From Pseudalkalibacillus sp045920555 (GTDB lineage: Bacteria > Bacillota > Bacilli > Bacillales > Fictibacillaceae), in NCBI RefSeq assembly GCF_045920555.1, contig NZ_CP174509.1:1674001-1738000 (forward strand): a DNA stretch of 64,000 bases, read 5' to 3'. A program made the position numbers and the translations under genes. The notes beneath the pieces are model-generated. The model worked only from the letters and a program-made list of their open reading frames with translations. It was not told where the DNA came from and did no database searches. Shown piece after piece: positions 43,638 through 52,740 of this stretch. Position 1 is the stretch's first letter, and each line of letters starts with the position of its first letter.

Positions 43638-44636
43638 ATGCGAAAGACATTCATCTTTGGATTGATTTCGATTTTATTGGTAGCGCTTACGGCCTGTAAC
43701 GCCAGTGGTGATGAAGGCGGGCTTAAGGCGCCGGACAAGTTTTTGAAGGTCGGGACTGGACCGATGGGGTCTGGTTGGTATCCGATCACGACAACTCTTT
43801 CTGAGGTATACATGGATGAATTTTCGGGGTTGAACGTTTCCCAGGTCGAAGGTGGATCGACAGCAAACTTAAAATCCTTACAGGTAGGGGATATCCAATA
43901 TGGCATCCACTATACCTCAGACTATGCAGATGCACTTAAGGGTGAGGGCAGCTTTGATGAGAAACTTGATCAGGTAGCTGGGATCGGCTCCTTATATCCT
44001 GTCTATCAAACAATCGCTACATTGGCTGAGAATGATGACATCAACTCCGTCGAAGACATCGTCGACAAGCATATTTTTCTAGGTCCAAAAGGCGGCGGTG
44101 GACCGGTTGCCTTCTGGCGGATGATGGAGGAATACGGCATTGATGAAGAAACGATCGAGACTGCTGGCGGGAAAATTTCATATGGAAACTATAACGACGG
44201 GGCATCGATGCTGAAGGATGGAAATGTCGATGTATTCGTCGGTGGGGGAGCGCCACAGGTCACAGCCTTGCAGGAAATCGAAATGACAAAACCGATCAAG
44301 GTACTCCCGATTGATGAAGATAAATTGAAAAGCATCAGTGAAAAAGGATTAGGAATTTCCTCAGATAATCTGCCGACAGGAACCTACAAAGGTCTTGATG
44401 AAGAGATTCCTACCTATACGCTCGTTGCGATGTTCAGTGTCCGTAGTGATTTGGAGGAGGATTATGTATATAACCTGACCAAAGTGTTCTGGGAAAACCA
44501 GAAGCCTTTTGAGGAACAAATCCCGCAGAGAGCAGAGAATTTTACGCTTGAGACGGCACTTGATGGTATCGATCCAGAGACCTTACATCCTGGTGCTAAA
44601 AAATATTATCAAGAAAAAGGCGTCATTGAAGAATAA
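43638..44636 (+). CDS. TAXI-family TRAP solute-binding lipoprotein
   Basis: 332 residues. Signal with lipobox LTAC (Cys at about residue 20). The mature part begins with KFLKVGTGPMGSGWYPITTT, the TAXI-type ligand loop, and contains GGSTANLKSLQVGDIQYGIH and DVFVGGGAPQVTALQEIEM. Membrane-anchored extracytoplasmic receptor for the fused permease just upstream. Known TAXI proteins bind dicarboxylates, glutamate or aromatic/aliphatic acids, so the ligand is not set by sequence. ATG follows GGGAGGA. Confidence 0.93.
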   Translation: MRKTFIFGLISILLVALTACNASGDEGGLKAPDKFLKVGTGPMGSGWYPITTTLSEVYMDEFSGLNVSQVEGGSTANLKSLQVGDIQYGIHYTSDYADALKGEGSFDEKLDQVAGIGSLYPVYQTIATLAENDDINSVEDIVDKHIFLGPKGGGGPVAFWRMMEEYGIDEETIETAGGKISYGNYNDGASMLKDGNVDVFVGGGAPQVTALQEIEMTKPIKVLPIDEDKLKSISEKGLGISSDNLPTGTYKGLDEEIPTYTLVAMFSVRSDLEEDYVYNLTKVFWENQKPFEEQIPQRAENFTLETALDGIDPETLHPGAKKYYQEKGVIEE

Positions 44637-44658
44637 CAGATACGAGAGGAAGGAACGA

Positions 44659-46287
44659 ATGGAAAAACTCGGAAAACGTCCCTGGAACGATGTTTATGGT
44701 GTGGATTTGGAAAGGGATTTCATCATACCTGAATGTTCCCTCTATGAACTGTTTGCCGATCGTGTGGAAAAACATAGATATCAAACGGCTTTGGTCTACA
44801 ACGAGAACTTGATTTCCTATGCGGAACTGAAGGATCGGGTCGATCGTTTGGCTGGGGCATGGAGTGAGCTCGGCGTAAAAAAAAGAGAACGGATAGGGCT
44901 GATGGTATCGAACCATCCTTCCTATATTTACGCCTACTATGCTGCGCAAAAACTTGGTGCGACCGTCGTCCAGATGAATCCGATGTATACCCCTCGGGAA
45001 ATCGGGAGTATTGCTAAAGAAGTGGACATCCGGCATATCGTCACAGAAAGCTGTAATGTCAACAAATTGAAAAGTGTATCGAAAGTCCATGGTTTTCAAA
45101 ACCTCTTCATAGCAGATGATCAGTTTGAGGATTATTTATCCGAACACAGACTTACGAATCTGATCCATCAGGGGGATGCTGCATCAGCAGTCGAGGCATC
45201 CATTTCGCCTAAGGAGGATACAGCAGTCATCCAATTCACGGGTGGAACGACTGGAAAGATGAAGGGTGCCATGCTGACTCATTATAACCTTGTCGCCAAT
45301 GTCATCCAGAGCCGTTTCATGTATGGGGAAGGTATGAAACCTGGAGAAGAAGTCACACTGACCTGTACACCTCTCTATCATGTCTATGCGATGACGAGTG
45401 GCATGAATCTCAGCATCTATCTTGGAGCCAAGAATATCATCGTCCCTAAGTTTGAGATTGAGAGGGTACTGGAATTGATCAGAAAGTACAGACCGACTTT
45501 TTTTCCAGGTGTTCCGACCATGTACAATGCATTCATCAATCATCCGGATGTCGAGGAATACGGGCTGGATTGTTTGAAGTTTTGTTCAAGCGGTTCAGCA
45601 CCGCTCCCGGTTGAAGTGATCCACCGGTTTGAAAAAATGACAGGGGCGATCATCGGTGAAGGCTATGGGATGTCTGAAACCTCTCCCTCTACACACCGGA
45701 ATCCGACAAAAGGCGTCCGCAAAGTCGGCAGTATCGGCATACCGTTTCCAGGAACAGATAGTAAAGTTGTTGATGGAGAAGGCGTTGAGCTGCCTCCTGG
45801 GAGTGTTGGGGAACTGGTGATCAAAGGGCCTCAAGTGATGAAGGGCTACTGGGGAAATCCTGAAGAGACGAAAAAGGCTTTGAGGAACGGCTGGCTTTTT
45901 ACAGGAGACCTCGCCTCGATGGATGAAGACGGTTATTTCTACATCGTCGGACGGAAAAAGGAGTTGATCATTTCAGGAGGATTCAATGTTTATCCTCAGG
46001 AAGTCGAGGGTGTCCTCTACGACCATCCGGCTGTAAAAGAAGCTGCTGCTATCGGTTTCCCTGATGAATATAGCGGTGAACGGGTCAAAGCGTTTGTCGT
46101 TTTGAAAAATTCTGTCTCCGTGACGTCAGAAGAATTGAGGGAATTCTGTTACGAACGATTGACTCGCTATAAAGTGCCGAAAGAGATCGAGATCCGTGAC
46201 GAGCTGCCGCGGAATACGGTCGGAAAGCTTTTGAAAAGAAAACTTGTGGAGGAAGAAAAACAAAAAAGGACAATAGGAGGAAAATGA
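44659..46287 (+). CDS. AMP-forming acyl-CoA synthetase (FadD-like)
   Basis: 542 residues from ATG 44659 (GAGGAAGGAA upstream). The ANL-family P-loop is VIQFTGGTTGKMKGAMLTHY, followed by GEGYGMSETSPSTHRNP, TGDLASMDEDGYFYIVGRKK and the catalytic Lys in LPRNTVGKLLKRKL. Activates a carboxylic acid to its CoA thioester. Closest in style to long-chain fatty acid ligases, but the neighbouring TRAP system suggests a soluble acid. Its stop overlaps the start of the next gene (ATGA), indicating coupling. Confidence 0.93.
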   Translation: MEKLGKRPWNDVYGVDLERDFIIPECSLYELFADRVEKHRYQTALVYNENLISYAELKDRVDRLAGAWSELGVKKRERIGLMVSNHPSYIYAYYAAQKLGATVVQMNPMYTPREIGSIAKEVDIRHIVTESCNVNKLKSVSKVHGFQNLFIADDQFEDYLSEHRLTNLIHQGDAASAVEASISPKEDTAVIQFTGGTTGKMKGAMLTHYNLVANVIQSRFMYGEGMKPGEEVTLTCTPLYHVYAMTSGMNLSIYLGAKNIIVPKFEIERVLELIRKYRPTFFPGVPTMYNAFINHPDVEEYGLDCLKFCSSGSAPLPVEVIHRFEKMTGAIIGEGYGMSETSPSTHRNPTKGVRKVGSIGIPFPGTDSKVVDGEGVELPPGSVGELVIKGPQVMKGYWGNPEETKKALRNGWLFTGDLASMDEDGYFYIVGRKKELIISGGFNVYPQEVEGVLYDHPAVKEAAAIGFPDEYSGERVKAFVVLKNSVSVTSEELREFCYERLTRYKVPKEIEIRDELPRNTVGKLLKRKLVEEEKQKRTIGGK

Positions 46288-47150
46288 TGAAACTCGAAAC
46301 GATCGATCAAGTGGCTGTCATCGGTTCTGGCACGATGGGCTCACAAATTGCAATGGTATGTGCGATTGCAGGATACAGGGTCGTATTGAATGATATTGAA
46401 GAATCCAGCTTGGAGAAAGCGAAGGAATCGCTGGAAGGACATATGGAAAGATGGATCAAAAAGGAGAGGCTGACAGAACAGCAAGTGGCAGAAGCATTCG
46501 GAAGAATCGTCTATTCGACTTTTTTAAACGATCTGAAAGACTCGGACCTCGTCATCGAAGCGGTTGTGGAGAAGCTGGATGTGAAGAGGGATATTTTCGA
46601 GAAACTTGATCAGTTACTGCCTGAGCATGCCATCCTTGCCACCAACAGCTCGACGATCGTCAGCTCGAAGATTGCGGATGCGACCTTCCGTCCTGTCAAA
46701 GTTTGCAACATCCATTTTTTCAATCCGGCGCTTGTGATGGAATTGGTCGAGGTCGTACAAGGCCCTCATACATCAGATGAGACGGCACAAACCGCTTTTC
46801 AATTTGTGGAATCGATCGGGAAGCTGCCGGTTTTATTGAAGAAGGAGATTTCGGGGTTCGTGGCAAACCGGATTTTAGGCAAATTGATGGATGAAGCCTT
46901 GTTTTTATATGAAAACGGGTACGCATCGCATGAAGAAATCGATCTTGTCGTCACGAAGGCTCTCAAGCATCCGATCGGTCCCTTTGCGTTGATGGATCTG
47001 ACAGGGCTTGATGTCAATTATTACGTCCGGCAGCAACGGTATGAAGAAAGCGGGAATGAGGCCGATCGACCTGCAAAGACTGTAGAGGAAAAAGTAAATA
47101 AAGGTGAGCTTGGAAGGAAAACCGGTAAAGGATTTTACAGCTATACATAA
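46284..47150 (+). CDS. 3-hydroxyacyl-CoA dehydrogenase
   Basis: 288 residues, the length of stand-alone HBD/PaaH enzymes. NAD-binding motif QVAVIGSGTMGSQIAMVCAI, the catalytic His in NIHFFNPALVMELVEVV and the C-terminal domain start SGFVANRILGKLMDEALFL followed by DLTGLDVNYYV are clear. Oxidises 3-hydroxyacyl-CoA to 3-oxoacyl-CoA. It overlaps the ligase gene by four bases; ATG 46284 or 46287 follow AGGAGG. Confidence 0.93.
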   Translation: MMKLETIDQVAVIGSGTMGSQIAMVCAIAGYRVVLNDIEESSLEKAKESLEGHMERWIKKERLTEQQVAEAFGRIVYSTFLNDLKDSDLVIEAVVEKLDVKRDIFEKLDQLLPEHAILATNSSTIVSSKIADATFRPVKVCNIHFFNPALVMELVEVVQGPHTSDETAQTAFQFVESIGKLPVLLKKEISGFVANRILGKLMDEALFLYENGYASHEEIDLVVTKALKHPIGPFALMDLTGLDVNYYVRQQRYEESGNEADRPAKTVEEKVNKGELGRKTGKGFYSYT

Positions 47151-47165
47151 GGAGGGAGTTGGATC

Positions 47166-47938
47166 ATGGGGTACGAAAACCTTGATGTGTACGTAGAAGA
47201 CAACATCGCTTTTATCAAAATCAATCGACCAGAAGTACGTAATGCTTTGAACAAAGAAACGTTGGACGAGTTGCTTGAAGTACTTGATTTGCTGGAAGGG
47301 GAGGAACCCGTCAAATGTGTCGTCATCACCGGGGAAGGTGAAAAGTCCTTCGCTGCTGGTGCCGACATCAGCCAGCTTGAACATAAGACGATGCATTGAA
47401 GGGTGGCGGAATGCAGCAAGTCTACGATTTTATTGAAGCGTATAAGAAGCCGACGATCGCGATGATCAATGGTTTTGCATTAGGAGGGGGCTGTGAGCTT
47501 GCGATGGCTTGTGACATCAGGGTAGCTTCTACTAAAGCTAAGCTCGGCCTTCCGGAATTGAACCTATCGATCATTCCAGGGGCTGGTGGGACCCAGCGAT
47601 TGACAAGGCTTGTCGGGAAAGGGAAAGCATTGGAGTTGATTTTGACAGGTAAGATCATCCCGGGGGAAGAAGCTAAGAACATCGGTCTTGTCAGTGAAGT
47701 GGTTGAGCCTGAAAGATTGAAACAAAAAACCGTGGAAATTGCAGAACAGATCATCGCTAAAGGACCTTTGGCGGTCATGCTTGCAAAGCTTTCTGTCAAT
47801 GTCGGCGCTGAAACGGATATGAAAACGGCACTGATCATCGAGAAGCTTTCCCAGGCGATCTTGTTTTCATCAGAAGACAAACAGGAGGGGACGAGGGCAT
47901 TTCTTGAAAAACGAAAACCAGCCTTCCAGGGAAAATAA
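47166..47938 (+). pseudogene. Enoyl-CoA hydratase split by frameshift
   Basis: First frame 47166-47399 (77 residues): INRPEVRNALNKETLDELLE and FAAGADISQLEHKTM. Second frame 47396-47938 (180 residues): IAMINGFALGGGCELAMACD, GLPELNLSIIPGAGGTQRLT with the catalytic Glu, and the usual C-terminus. Together they equal one 258-residue crotonase. At 47393-47399 the sequence ATGCATTGA lacks at least one base compared with a continuous frame (ATG-GCA-TTG would restore it). The second frame could restart at TTG 47396 by TTGA coupling, so two half-proteins are possible. Either a mutation, a sequencing error or real reinitiation. Confidence 0.8.
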
Positions 47939-47939
47939 G

Positions 47940-48368
47940 ATGGATACCCAAGTTGAGAATCGTTTTGACCGTATCCGATATGATTTCGAATCAAGTCCCT
48001 TTTTCCAATTACTCGGTTTCAGATTAGTTGAAGTGAATGAGGATGAGGTCGTTCTGGAGCTGCCACTTGAAGAAAAATTGATGAATACGTACATGAACCT
48101 TCACGGGGGTGTCTATGCAACGCTTATCGATAACATCATCAGCATGAAGATGAGAGCGGTTTATGCCCAGCCGGTCATAACGGTCGATCTGAATATAAAA
48201 TATATCGCCCCTGTGAACAGCGGTTCGATTACGGCTAAAGCGGAAGTGTATGGCAATGGACGGAAAATCAAGATGGGTGAAGGAGCAGTGTACGACCAGG
48301 AAGGAAATCTGCTGGCAAAAGGATATGGAACGTTCAAAGTGATCAAAGAAGAGAGGAGAAACCAATGA
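47940..48368 (+). CDS. PaaI/hotdog-fold acyl-CoA thioesterase
   Basis: 142 residues from ATG 47940; an upstream TTG at 47904 overlaps the hydratase. Hotdog-fold core with MNTYMNLHGGVYATLIDNII (the HGG motif with the catalytic Asp/Asn region as in PaaI) and VDLNIKYIAPVNSGSITAKA. Likely hydrolyses stalled or toxic acyl-CoA intermediates to recover CoA. Its end overlaps the start of etfB by four bases, so it is part of the same transcript. Confidence 0.87.
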   Translation: MDTQVENRFDRIRYDFESSPFFQLLGFRLVEVNEDEVVLELPLEEKLMNTYMNLHGGVYATLIDNIISMKMRAVYAQPVITVDLNIKYIAPVNSGSITAKAEVYGNGRKIKMGEGAVYDQEGNLLAKGYGTFKVIKEERRNQ

Positions 48369-49135
48369 ACATTTACGTCATTTTAAAACGGACATTCGAT
48401 ACAGAGGAGAAAATCGTCATTCAGGATGGGGAAATCAACGATGATGGTGTGGAATTCATCATCAATCCATATGATGAGTTTGCTGTCGAGGAAGCGATTA
48501 AGCTTCGGGATAAACATGGCGGTGAAGTGACTGTAGTCACCGTTGGAGAGGAAGAGGCGGAGAAGGAGCTGAGGACAGCTCTTGCGATGGGTGCTGATCA
48601 AGCTGTACTGATCAACAGTGAGGATGTAGAGGAAAAGGACCAGCATACGACAGCCTCCATTCTGGCTGCATTTTTGAAGGACAAGGAGTATGACCTCATC
48701 CTTGGCGGGAATGTGTCGAACGATAACAGCACTGGCCAGGTCGGTCCACGGTTGGCTGAGCAATTGGGGATTCCAAATGTCACAACGATCACAAAGATCG
48801 ATGTAGAGGGTTCCCAAGTGACGGTGGAACGTGATGTGGAAGGGGATACGGAAATCATTGAAACGAATCTCCCCTTGCTTGTCACAGCACAACAAGGGTT
48901 GAATGAACCGCGCTATCCATCCTTGCCAGGAATCATGAAAGCAAAGCGGAAACCGTTGGAAGAGATCGATTATGATGACCTAGACCTTGATGAGGATGAA
49001 ATTGAATCATTGACAGAGACGATTACGACCTTCCTTCCACTGGACAAAGCCGCTGGTAAAATCTTTGAAGGTGAGCCTGAGGAGCAGGTAAGGGAACTTG
49101 TGGCGTCTTTACGGAAAGAAACAAAAGTCATTTAG
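48365..49135 (+). CDS. etfB: Electron transfer flavoprotein beta subunit
   Basis: 256 residues. N-terminal IYVILKRTFDTEEKI, then NPYDEFAVEEAIKLRDKHGG and GADQAVLINSEDVEE, the AMP-binding VTVERDVEGDTEIIETNLP region and the recognition-loop-type LPGIMKAKRKPLEEID. Partner of EtfA. The heterodimer accepts electrons from the acyl-CoA dehydrogenases encoded on both sides. Lies 12 bases before etfA. No ETF-quinone oxidoreductase is seen in the window. Confidence 0.94.
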   Translation: MNIYVILKRTFDTEEKIVIQDGEINDDGVEFIINPYDEFAVEEAIKLRDKHGGEVTVVTVGEEEAEKELRTALAMGADQAVLINSEDVEEKDQHTTASILAAFLKDKEYDLILGGNVSNDNSTGQVGPRLAEQLGIPNVTTITKIDVEGSQVTVERDVEGDTEIIETNLPLLVTAQQGLNEPRYPSLPGIMKAKRKPLEEIDYDDLDLDEDEIESLTETITTFLPLDKAAGKIFEGEPEEQVRELVASLRKETKVI

Positions 49136-49147
49136 GAGGTACGATTG

Positions 49148-50125
49148 ATGGGGAGAAAAGTACTTGTATTCGCAGAAGTGAGAGATGGAGAATTACGGAA
49201 CGTATCATTTGAAGCGTTGGCTGCAGGCAAAGAAATTTCGGGAGAAGGAGAAGTCATTGCGGCAGTGGCAGGTTCAGGGATCGGGTGTTTAGCTGAGATA
49301 CTTATCCAATATGGTGCGGATCGGGTTGTGGTCGTCAAGAATGACAAATTGGACACCTATACGAGTGATGGATTTTTTCAAGCCTATTTACAGGTGATTC
49401 AATCGGAACAACCTGATGCGGTATTGCTTGGTCACACAGCATTAGGGAAAGATTTATCTCCCCGATTGGCAGCGCGTTTAGGAGCAGGGCTTATTTCGGA
49501 TACGACTGGGATCGAAGAAGAAGATGGTGAAGTTGTGTTCACAAGACCGATTTATTCTGGGAAGGCCTTTGAGAAGAAACGGGTGAAGGATGGAACGATT
49601 TTTGCGACGATCCGACCAAACAACATAGAGGCAATCACGAAGGATACAAGCCGTTCTGGAGTGGTGGAACAAAAGGATATCGAAGTCACTGATTTGCGGA
49701 CCATCGTGAAGGAAGTTGTGAGAAAAGCAACTGCGGGAGTGGATTTATCGGAAGCTAAAGTGATCGTGGCAGGTGGACGAGGAGTGAAAAGCGAGGAAGG
49801 ATTCGAACCGCTGAAGGACCTGGCTGACGAATTAGGAGCAGCAGTCGGAGCTTCACGAGGCGCTTGTGATGCAGAATACTGTGATTATTCCCTTCAGATC
49901 GGCCAGACAGGGAAAGTCGTGACGCCTGACTTATATATTGCATGCGGAATATCTGGCGCGATCCAACATTTGGCGGGTATGTCGAACTCTAAAGTGATTG
50001 TTGCTATCAACAAGGATCCCGAAGCGAATATCTTCAATGTCGCTGACTATGGAATCGTAGGCGACCTATTTGAAATCGTTCCATTGCTCACACAAGAAAT
50101 CAAAAACCTCAAAGTCGGCGTATAG
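49148..50125 (+). CDS. etfA: Electron transfer flavoprotein alpha subunit
   Basis: 325 residues from ATG 49148, seven bases after AGGAGGT. The FAD domain in the C-terminal half shows VIVAGGRGVKSEEGFEPLKD, VGASRGACDAEYCDYSLQIG (with the usual R near the flavin) and ISGAIQHLAGMSNSKVIVAI followed by NKDPEANIFNVADYGIVGDL. The N-terminal domain is normal. Forms ETF with the upstream beta subunit. The 93-base gap after it holds two GGTGC palindromes. Confidence 0.95.
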   Translation: MGRKVLVFAEVRDGELRNVSFEALAAGKEISGEGEVIAAVAGSGIGCLAEILIQYGADRVVVVKNDKLDTYTSDGFFQAYLQVIQSEQPDAVLLGHTALGKDLSPRLAARLGAGLISDTTGIEEEDGEVVFTRPIYSGKAFEKKRVKDGTIFATIRPNNIEAITKDTSRSGVVEQKDIEVTDLRTIVKEVVRKATAGVDLSEAKVIVAGGRGVKSEEGFEPLKDLADELGAAVGASRGACDAEYCDYSLQIGQTGKVVTPDLYIACGISGAIQHLAGMSNSKVIVAINKDPEANIFNVADYGIVGDLFEIVPLLTQEIKNLKVGV

Positions 50126-50130
50126 AATGC

Positions 50131-50191
50131 GGTGCCATGCACCGAAGTGAACCTCAAGCGAAGCAAGGGATTGGAAATGGTGCCTGGCACC
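50131..50191. repeat. Two short GGTGC/GCACC palindromes
   Basis: GGTGCCATGCACC (50131-50143) and GGTGCCTGGCACC (50179-50191) lie 48 bases apart in the etfA-acd gap. Related palindromes are, to my knowledge, common between genes in Bacillaceae; they may be processing or attenuation signals. Confidence 0.5.
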
Positions 50192-50218
50192 TGTAATTAA
50201 AGAAAGGAGTGGGACCTT

Positions 50219-51367
50219 ATGGATTTTCGTTTGGATGAGGATATTGAATTTTTGAGGAACAACATTCGGAACTTCGTTTCGAATGAAGTGGAGAAGGTTG
50301 CAATGCAAATCGAGAAGGAAGATAAAATCCCCGATCGGATCATCGAAATGTCGAAGGAAATGGGTCTGTTTGGTTTGAGCATCCCTGAAGAATATGGTGG
50401 GCTTGGAATCGGAATGATCGGCAAATGCGCGTTATATGAGGAACTTGGAAAGACGCATAACGGTTTCACCACCTTGATTGGAGCACACACGGGCATCGGT
50501 ACGGTCGGTATCGTCGAGATGGGGAACGAGGAGCAGAAGAAAAGGTATTTACCGCTAATGGCAAGCGGGGAAAAAATCGGTGCATTCGCATTGACAGAGC
50601 CAGAAGCGGGTTCGAATGCTTCCAACCTCAAGACGATGGCTGTCAAAATAGGGGATAAATATATCCTTAACGGCACGAAGCATTACATCACGAATGCGAC
50701 AGAAGCGGATGTGTTCACAGTGATGGCTGTTACGGATCCGGACAAAGGTGCTAAGGGTATCACCTCTTTCATCGTCGAAAAAGATTTCCCGGGCTTTCAT
50801 CTTGGCGCTGTTGAGGAAAAGATGGGGCTGAAGGGATCCCATTCTGCAGAACTCATCTTTGAGGACTGTGAAGTTCCAGAGGAAAATGTTCTCGGTGAAA
50901 TCGGTAAAGGCTATGTAAATGCCCTGAAGATATTAGCGAACGGACGAGCAGGTCTCGCAGCCCGCAATCTCGGTTCATGCCAAAAGCTTCTTGACATGTG
51001 TATGGAATATGTAGAAGAACGGAAGCAGTTCGGTGTACCGATCATAGAGCATCAAGCGGTCGCCCACATGGTTGCGGAAATGGGTGTCGAAACAGAAGCC
51101 CTTCGATCCTTCACCTATCGTGTCGCCTGGATGGTCGATCAAGGTGAAAAGGTCATCAAGGAAGCAGCGATGCTGAAGCTTTACGGCTCAGAGGTATATA
51201 ACCGGGTAGCTGATAAAGCCCTGCAAGTCCATGGCGGCGTCGGTTATATTTCCGATTATCCGATCGAACGGTTTTATCGCGATGCCAGAATCACACGGAT
51301 TTATGAGGGTACATCCGAAATCCAGAAAAATATCATTGCGGCTCAGCTCCGTAAAGAATACAGCTAG
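50219..51367 (+). CDS. Acyl-CoA dehydrogenase (second)
   Basis: 382 residues, co-linear with the enzyme at 40430 and of the same subfamily. Signatures: FALTEPEAGSNASNLKTMAV, ALQVHGGVGYISDYPIERFY and IYEGTSEIQKNIIAAQ with the catalytic Glu. ATG 50219 follows AAAGGAGTGGG. Note EPEAGSN where most have EPGAGSD, and an N-terminal FRLDEDIEFLRNNIRNFV. Probably has a different chain or branching preference from the first enzyme; electrons go to EtfAB. Confidence 0.93.
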   Translation: MDFRLDEDIEFLRNNIRNFVSNEVEKVAMQIEKEDKIPDRIIEMSKEMGLFGLSIPEEYGGLGIGMIGKCALYEELGKTHNGFTTLIGAHTGIGTVGIVEMGNEEQKKRYLPLMASGEKIGAFALTEPEAGSNASNLKTMAVKIGDKYILNGTKHYITNATEADVFTVMAVTDPDKGAKGITSFIVEKDFPGFHLGAVEEKMGLKGSHSAELIFEDCEVPEENVLGEIGKGYVNALKILANGRAGLAARNLGSCQKLLDMCMEYVEERKQFGVPIIEHQAVAHMVAEMGVETEALRSFTYRVAWMVDQGEKVIKEAAMLKLYGSEVYNRVADKALQVHGGVGYISDYPIERFYRDARITRIYEGTSEIQKNIIAAQLRKEYS

Positions 51368-51395
51368 TCTAATAGATTGAGAGGAGGAAGAGGAC

Positions 51396-52580
51396 ATGAA
51401 AAACAATATTGTGATCGTCGAGGCTGCCCGGACCCCTGTCGGCCGTTACGGTGGCAGTCTTAAAGATTTCAATGCCGGCCAACTGGCTGCCATCCCGATC
51501 AAAGAAGTGATCAAAAGGTCAGGGATTTCTCCAGGTCAGGTGGATGAAGTCATCTTAGGTGAGGTGAGACAGACGACTGAATCCTCCAATGTGGCCCGCG
51601 TAGCAGCATTAAGAGCTGGGGTTCCTGAGACATCCCCCGCTTTTACAATCAACCGGCTCTGCGCATCAGGCATGCAGGCAGTCGCCTCTGGTGTGCAGCA
51701 GATCGAATCCGGACAGGCTGAAATCGTGATTGCAGGCGGTACGGAAAGTCTTAGCAACGCGCCGATCTATATCCGAAACAGCCGGTTTGGAGGCGACCGG
51801 ACCAAACTCATCGATTCAAACCTTGAAGCTGGTCAACAACCGATTGAAATGTATGGGAAAAATCTCGGGATGGGGATGACAGCCGAAAATGTCGCTGAAA
51901 GATACCAGGTTTCAAGGGAAGATCAGGATGCATTTGCCATCGAAAGCCAGCGGAGGGCTTCAAAAGCGATTGAGTCCGGACGTTTTCAAAACGAAGTCAT
52001 CCCCTTGGAAATCAAACAAAAGAAGACTTCTTTCACCTTCGCTAAGGATGAACACCCGAGACCAGAGACGACAATGGAGAAACTATCACAACTCAAGCCC
52101 GTTTTTAAAGAAGACGGAACGGTTACTGCAGGAAATGCATGCGGACGAAACGATGGGGCTGTGGCGCTTCTATTGATGGCCGAAGATAAGGCGTTTCAAT
52201 TGGGGCTTGAGCCGCTTGGTAGAATTGTAGACTGGGCAACTGCTGGTGTGTCTCCTGAAGTGATGGGCATCGGTCCTGTTCCCGCTGTCAAGAAACTTCT
52301 TGAACGTACCGGAAAGAATCTCGCCGATATCGGTTTGATCGAGTTGAATGAAGCTTTCGCATCCCAATCACTCGCCGTAATCCGTGAACTGAATCTTGAT
52401 CCGGGCAAAGTGAATGTGAACGGTGGTGCAATTGCACTAGGTCATCCACTTGGAGCGACTGGGGCTCGTCTTCTCACATCGCTAGTCCATGAAATGAAAC
52501 ACCGTCAAGAACAGACAGGGATGGCAACACTCTGTGTAGGAGGCGGACAAGGTATGGCGATGATGGTTGAAAAAGTATAG
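51396..52580 (+). CDS. Acetyl-CoA C-acetyltransferase (thiolase)
   Basis: 394 residues. Nucleophilic Cys in FTINRLCASGMQAVASGVQQ, NEAFASQSLAV, the His in GGAIALGHPLGATGARLLTS and the second Cys in MATLCVGGGQGMAMM are all present. Cleaves 3-oxoacyl-CoA with CoA, or condenses acetyl-CoA. Completes the beta-oxidation set of the first block (dehydrogenase, hydratase, hydroxyacyl dehydrogenase, thiolase, ETF). GAGAGGAGG upstream. Confidence 0.94.
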   Translation: MKNNIVIVEAARTPVGRYGGSLKDFNAGQLAAIPIKEVIKRSGISPGQVDEVILGEVRQTTESSNVARVAALRAGVPETSPAFTINRLCASGMQAVASGVQQIESGQAEIVIAGGTESLSNAPIYIRNSRFGGDRTKLIDSNLEAGQQPIEMYGKNLGMGMTAENVAERYQVSREDQDAFAIESQRRASKAIESGRFQNEVIPLEIKQKKTSFTFAKDEHPRPETTMEKLSQLKPVFKEDGTVTAGNACGRNDGAVALLLMAEDKAFQLGLEPLGRIVDWATAGVSPEVMGIGPVPAVKKLLERTGKNLADIGLIELNEAFASQSLAVIRELNLDPGKVNVNGGAIALGHPLGATGARLLTSLVHEMKHRQEQTGMATLCVGGGQGMAMMVEKV

Positions 52581-52617
52581 ATAAAACGATTTTTTAATAC
52601 AATTCATAAATTCAGGG

Positions 52618-52678
52618 TTGTATTTTCAGAAATTTCTAAATAAAATAGACATATAACATACTAACCAGTCGGTATGTT
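52618..52678 (+). promoter_or_regulatory. Promoter with TetR-type operator, start of second block
   Basis: -35 TTGTAT (52618-52623), 17-base spacer, -10 TAAAAT (52641-52646). Immediately downstream, a 24-base palindrome has outer arms AACATAC (52655) and GTATGTT (ending 52678) and core TAACCAGTCG. A related site, read on the other strand, lies at 60738-60757, downstream of the TetR gene. Repression of the 52741-onward genes by that TetR protein is the simplest reading. Confidence 0.7.
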
Positions 52679-52740
52679 CCTGGCCGAAAAGCAATTGATT
52701 TATTCCAAGTAAAACATCCAAATTGACGGGGGTAACATGT

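Noticed and set aside
50179..50210. A third sigma-54 promoter in GGTGCCTGGCACC before the 50219 gene
   Set aside because: TGGCAC is present but no GC element occurs ten bases after the GG; the sequence is better explained as a palindrome.
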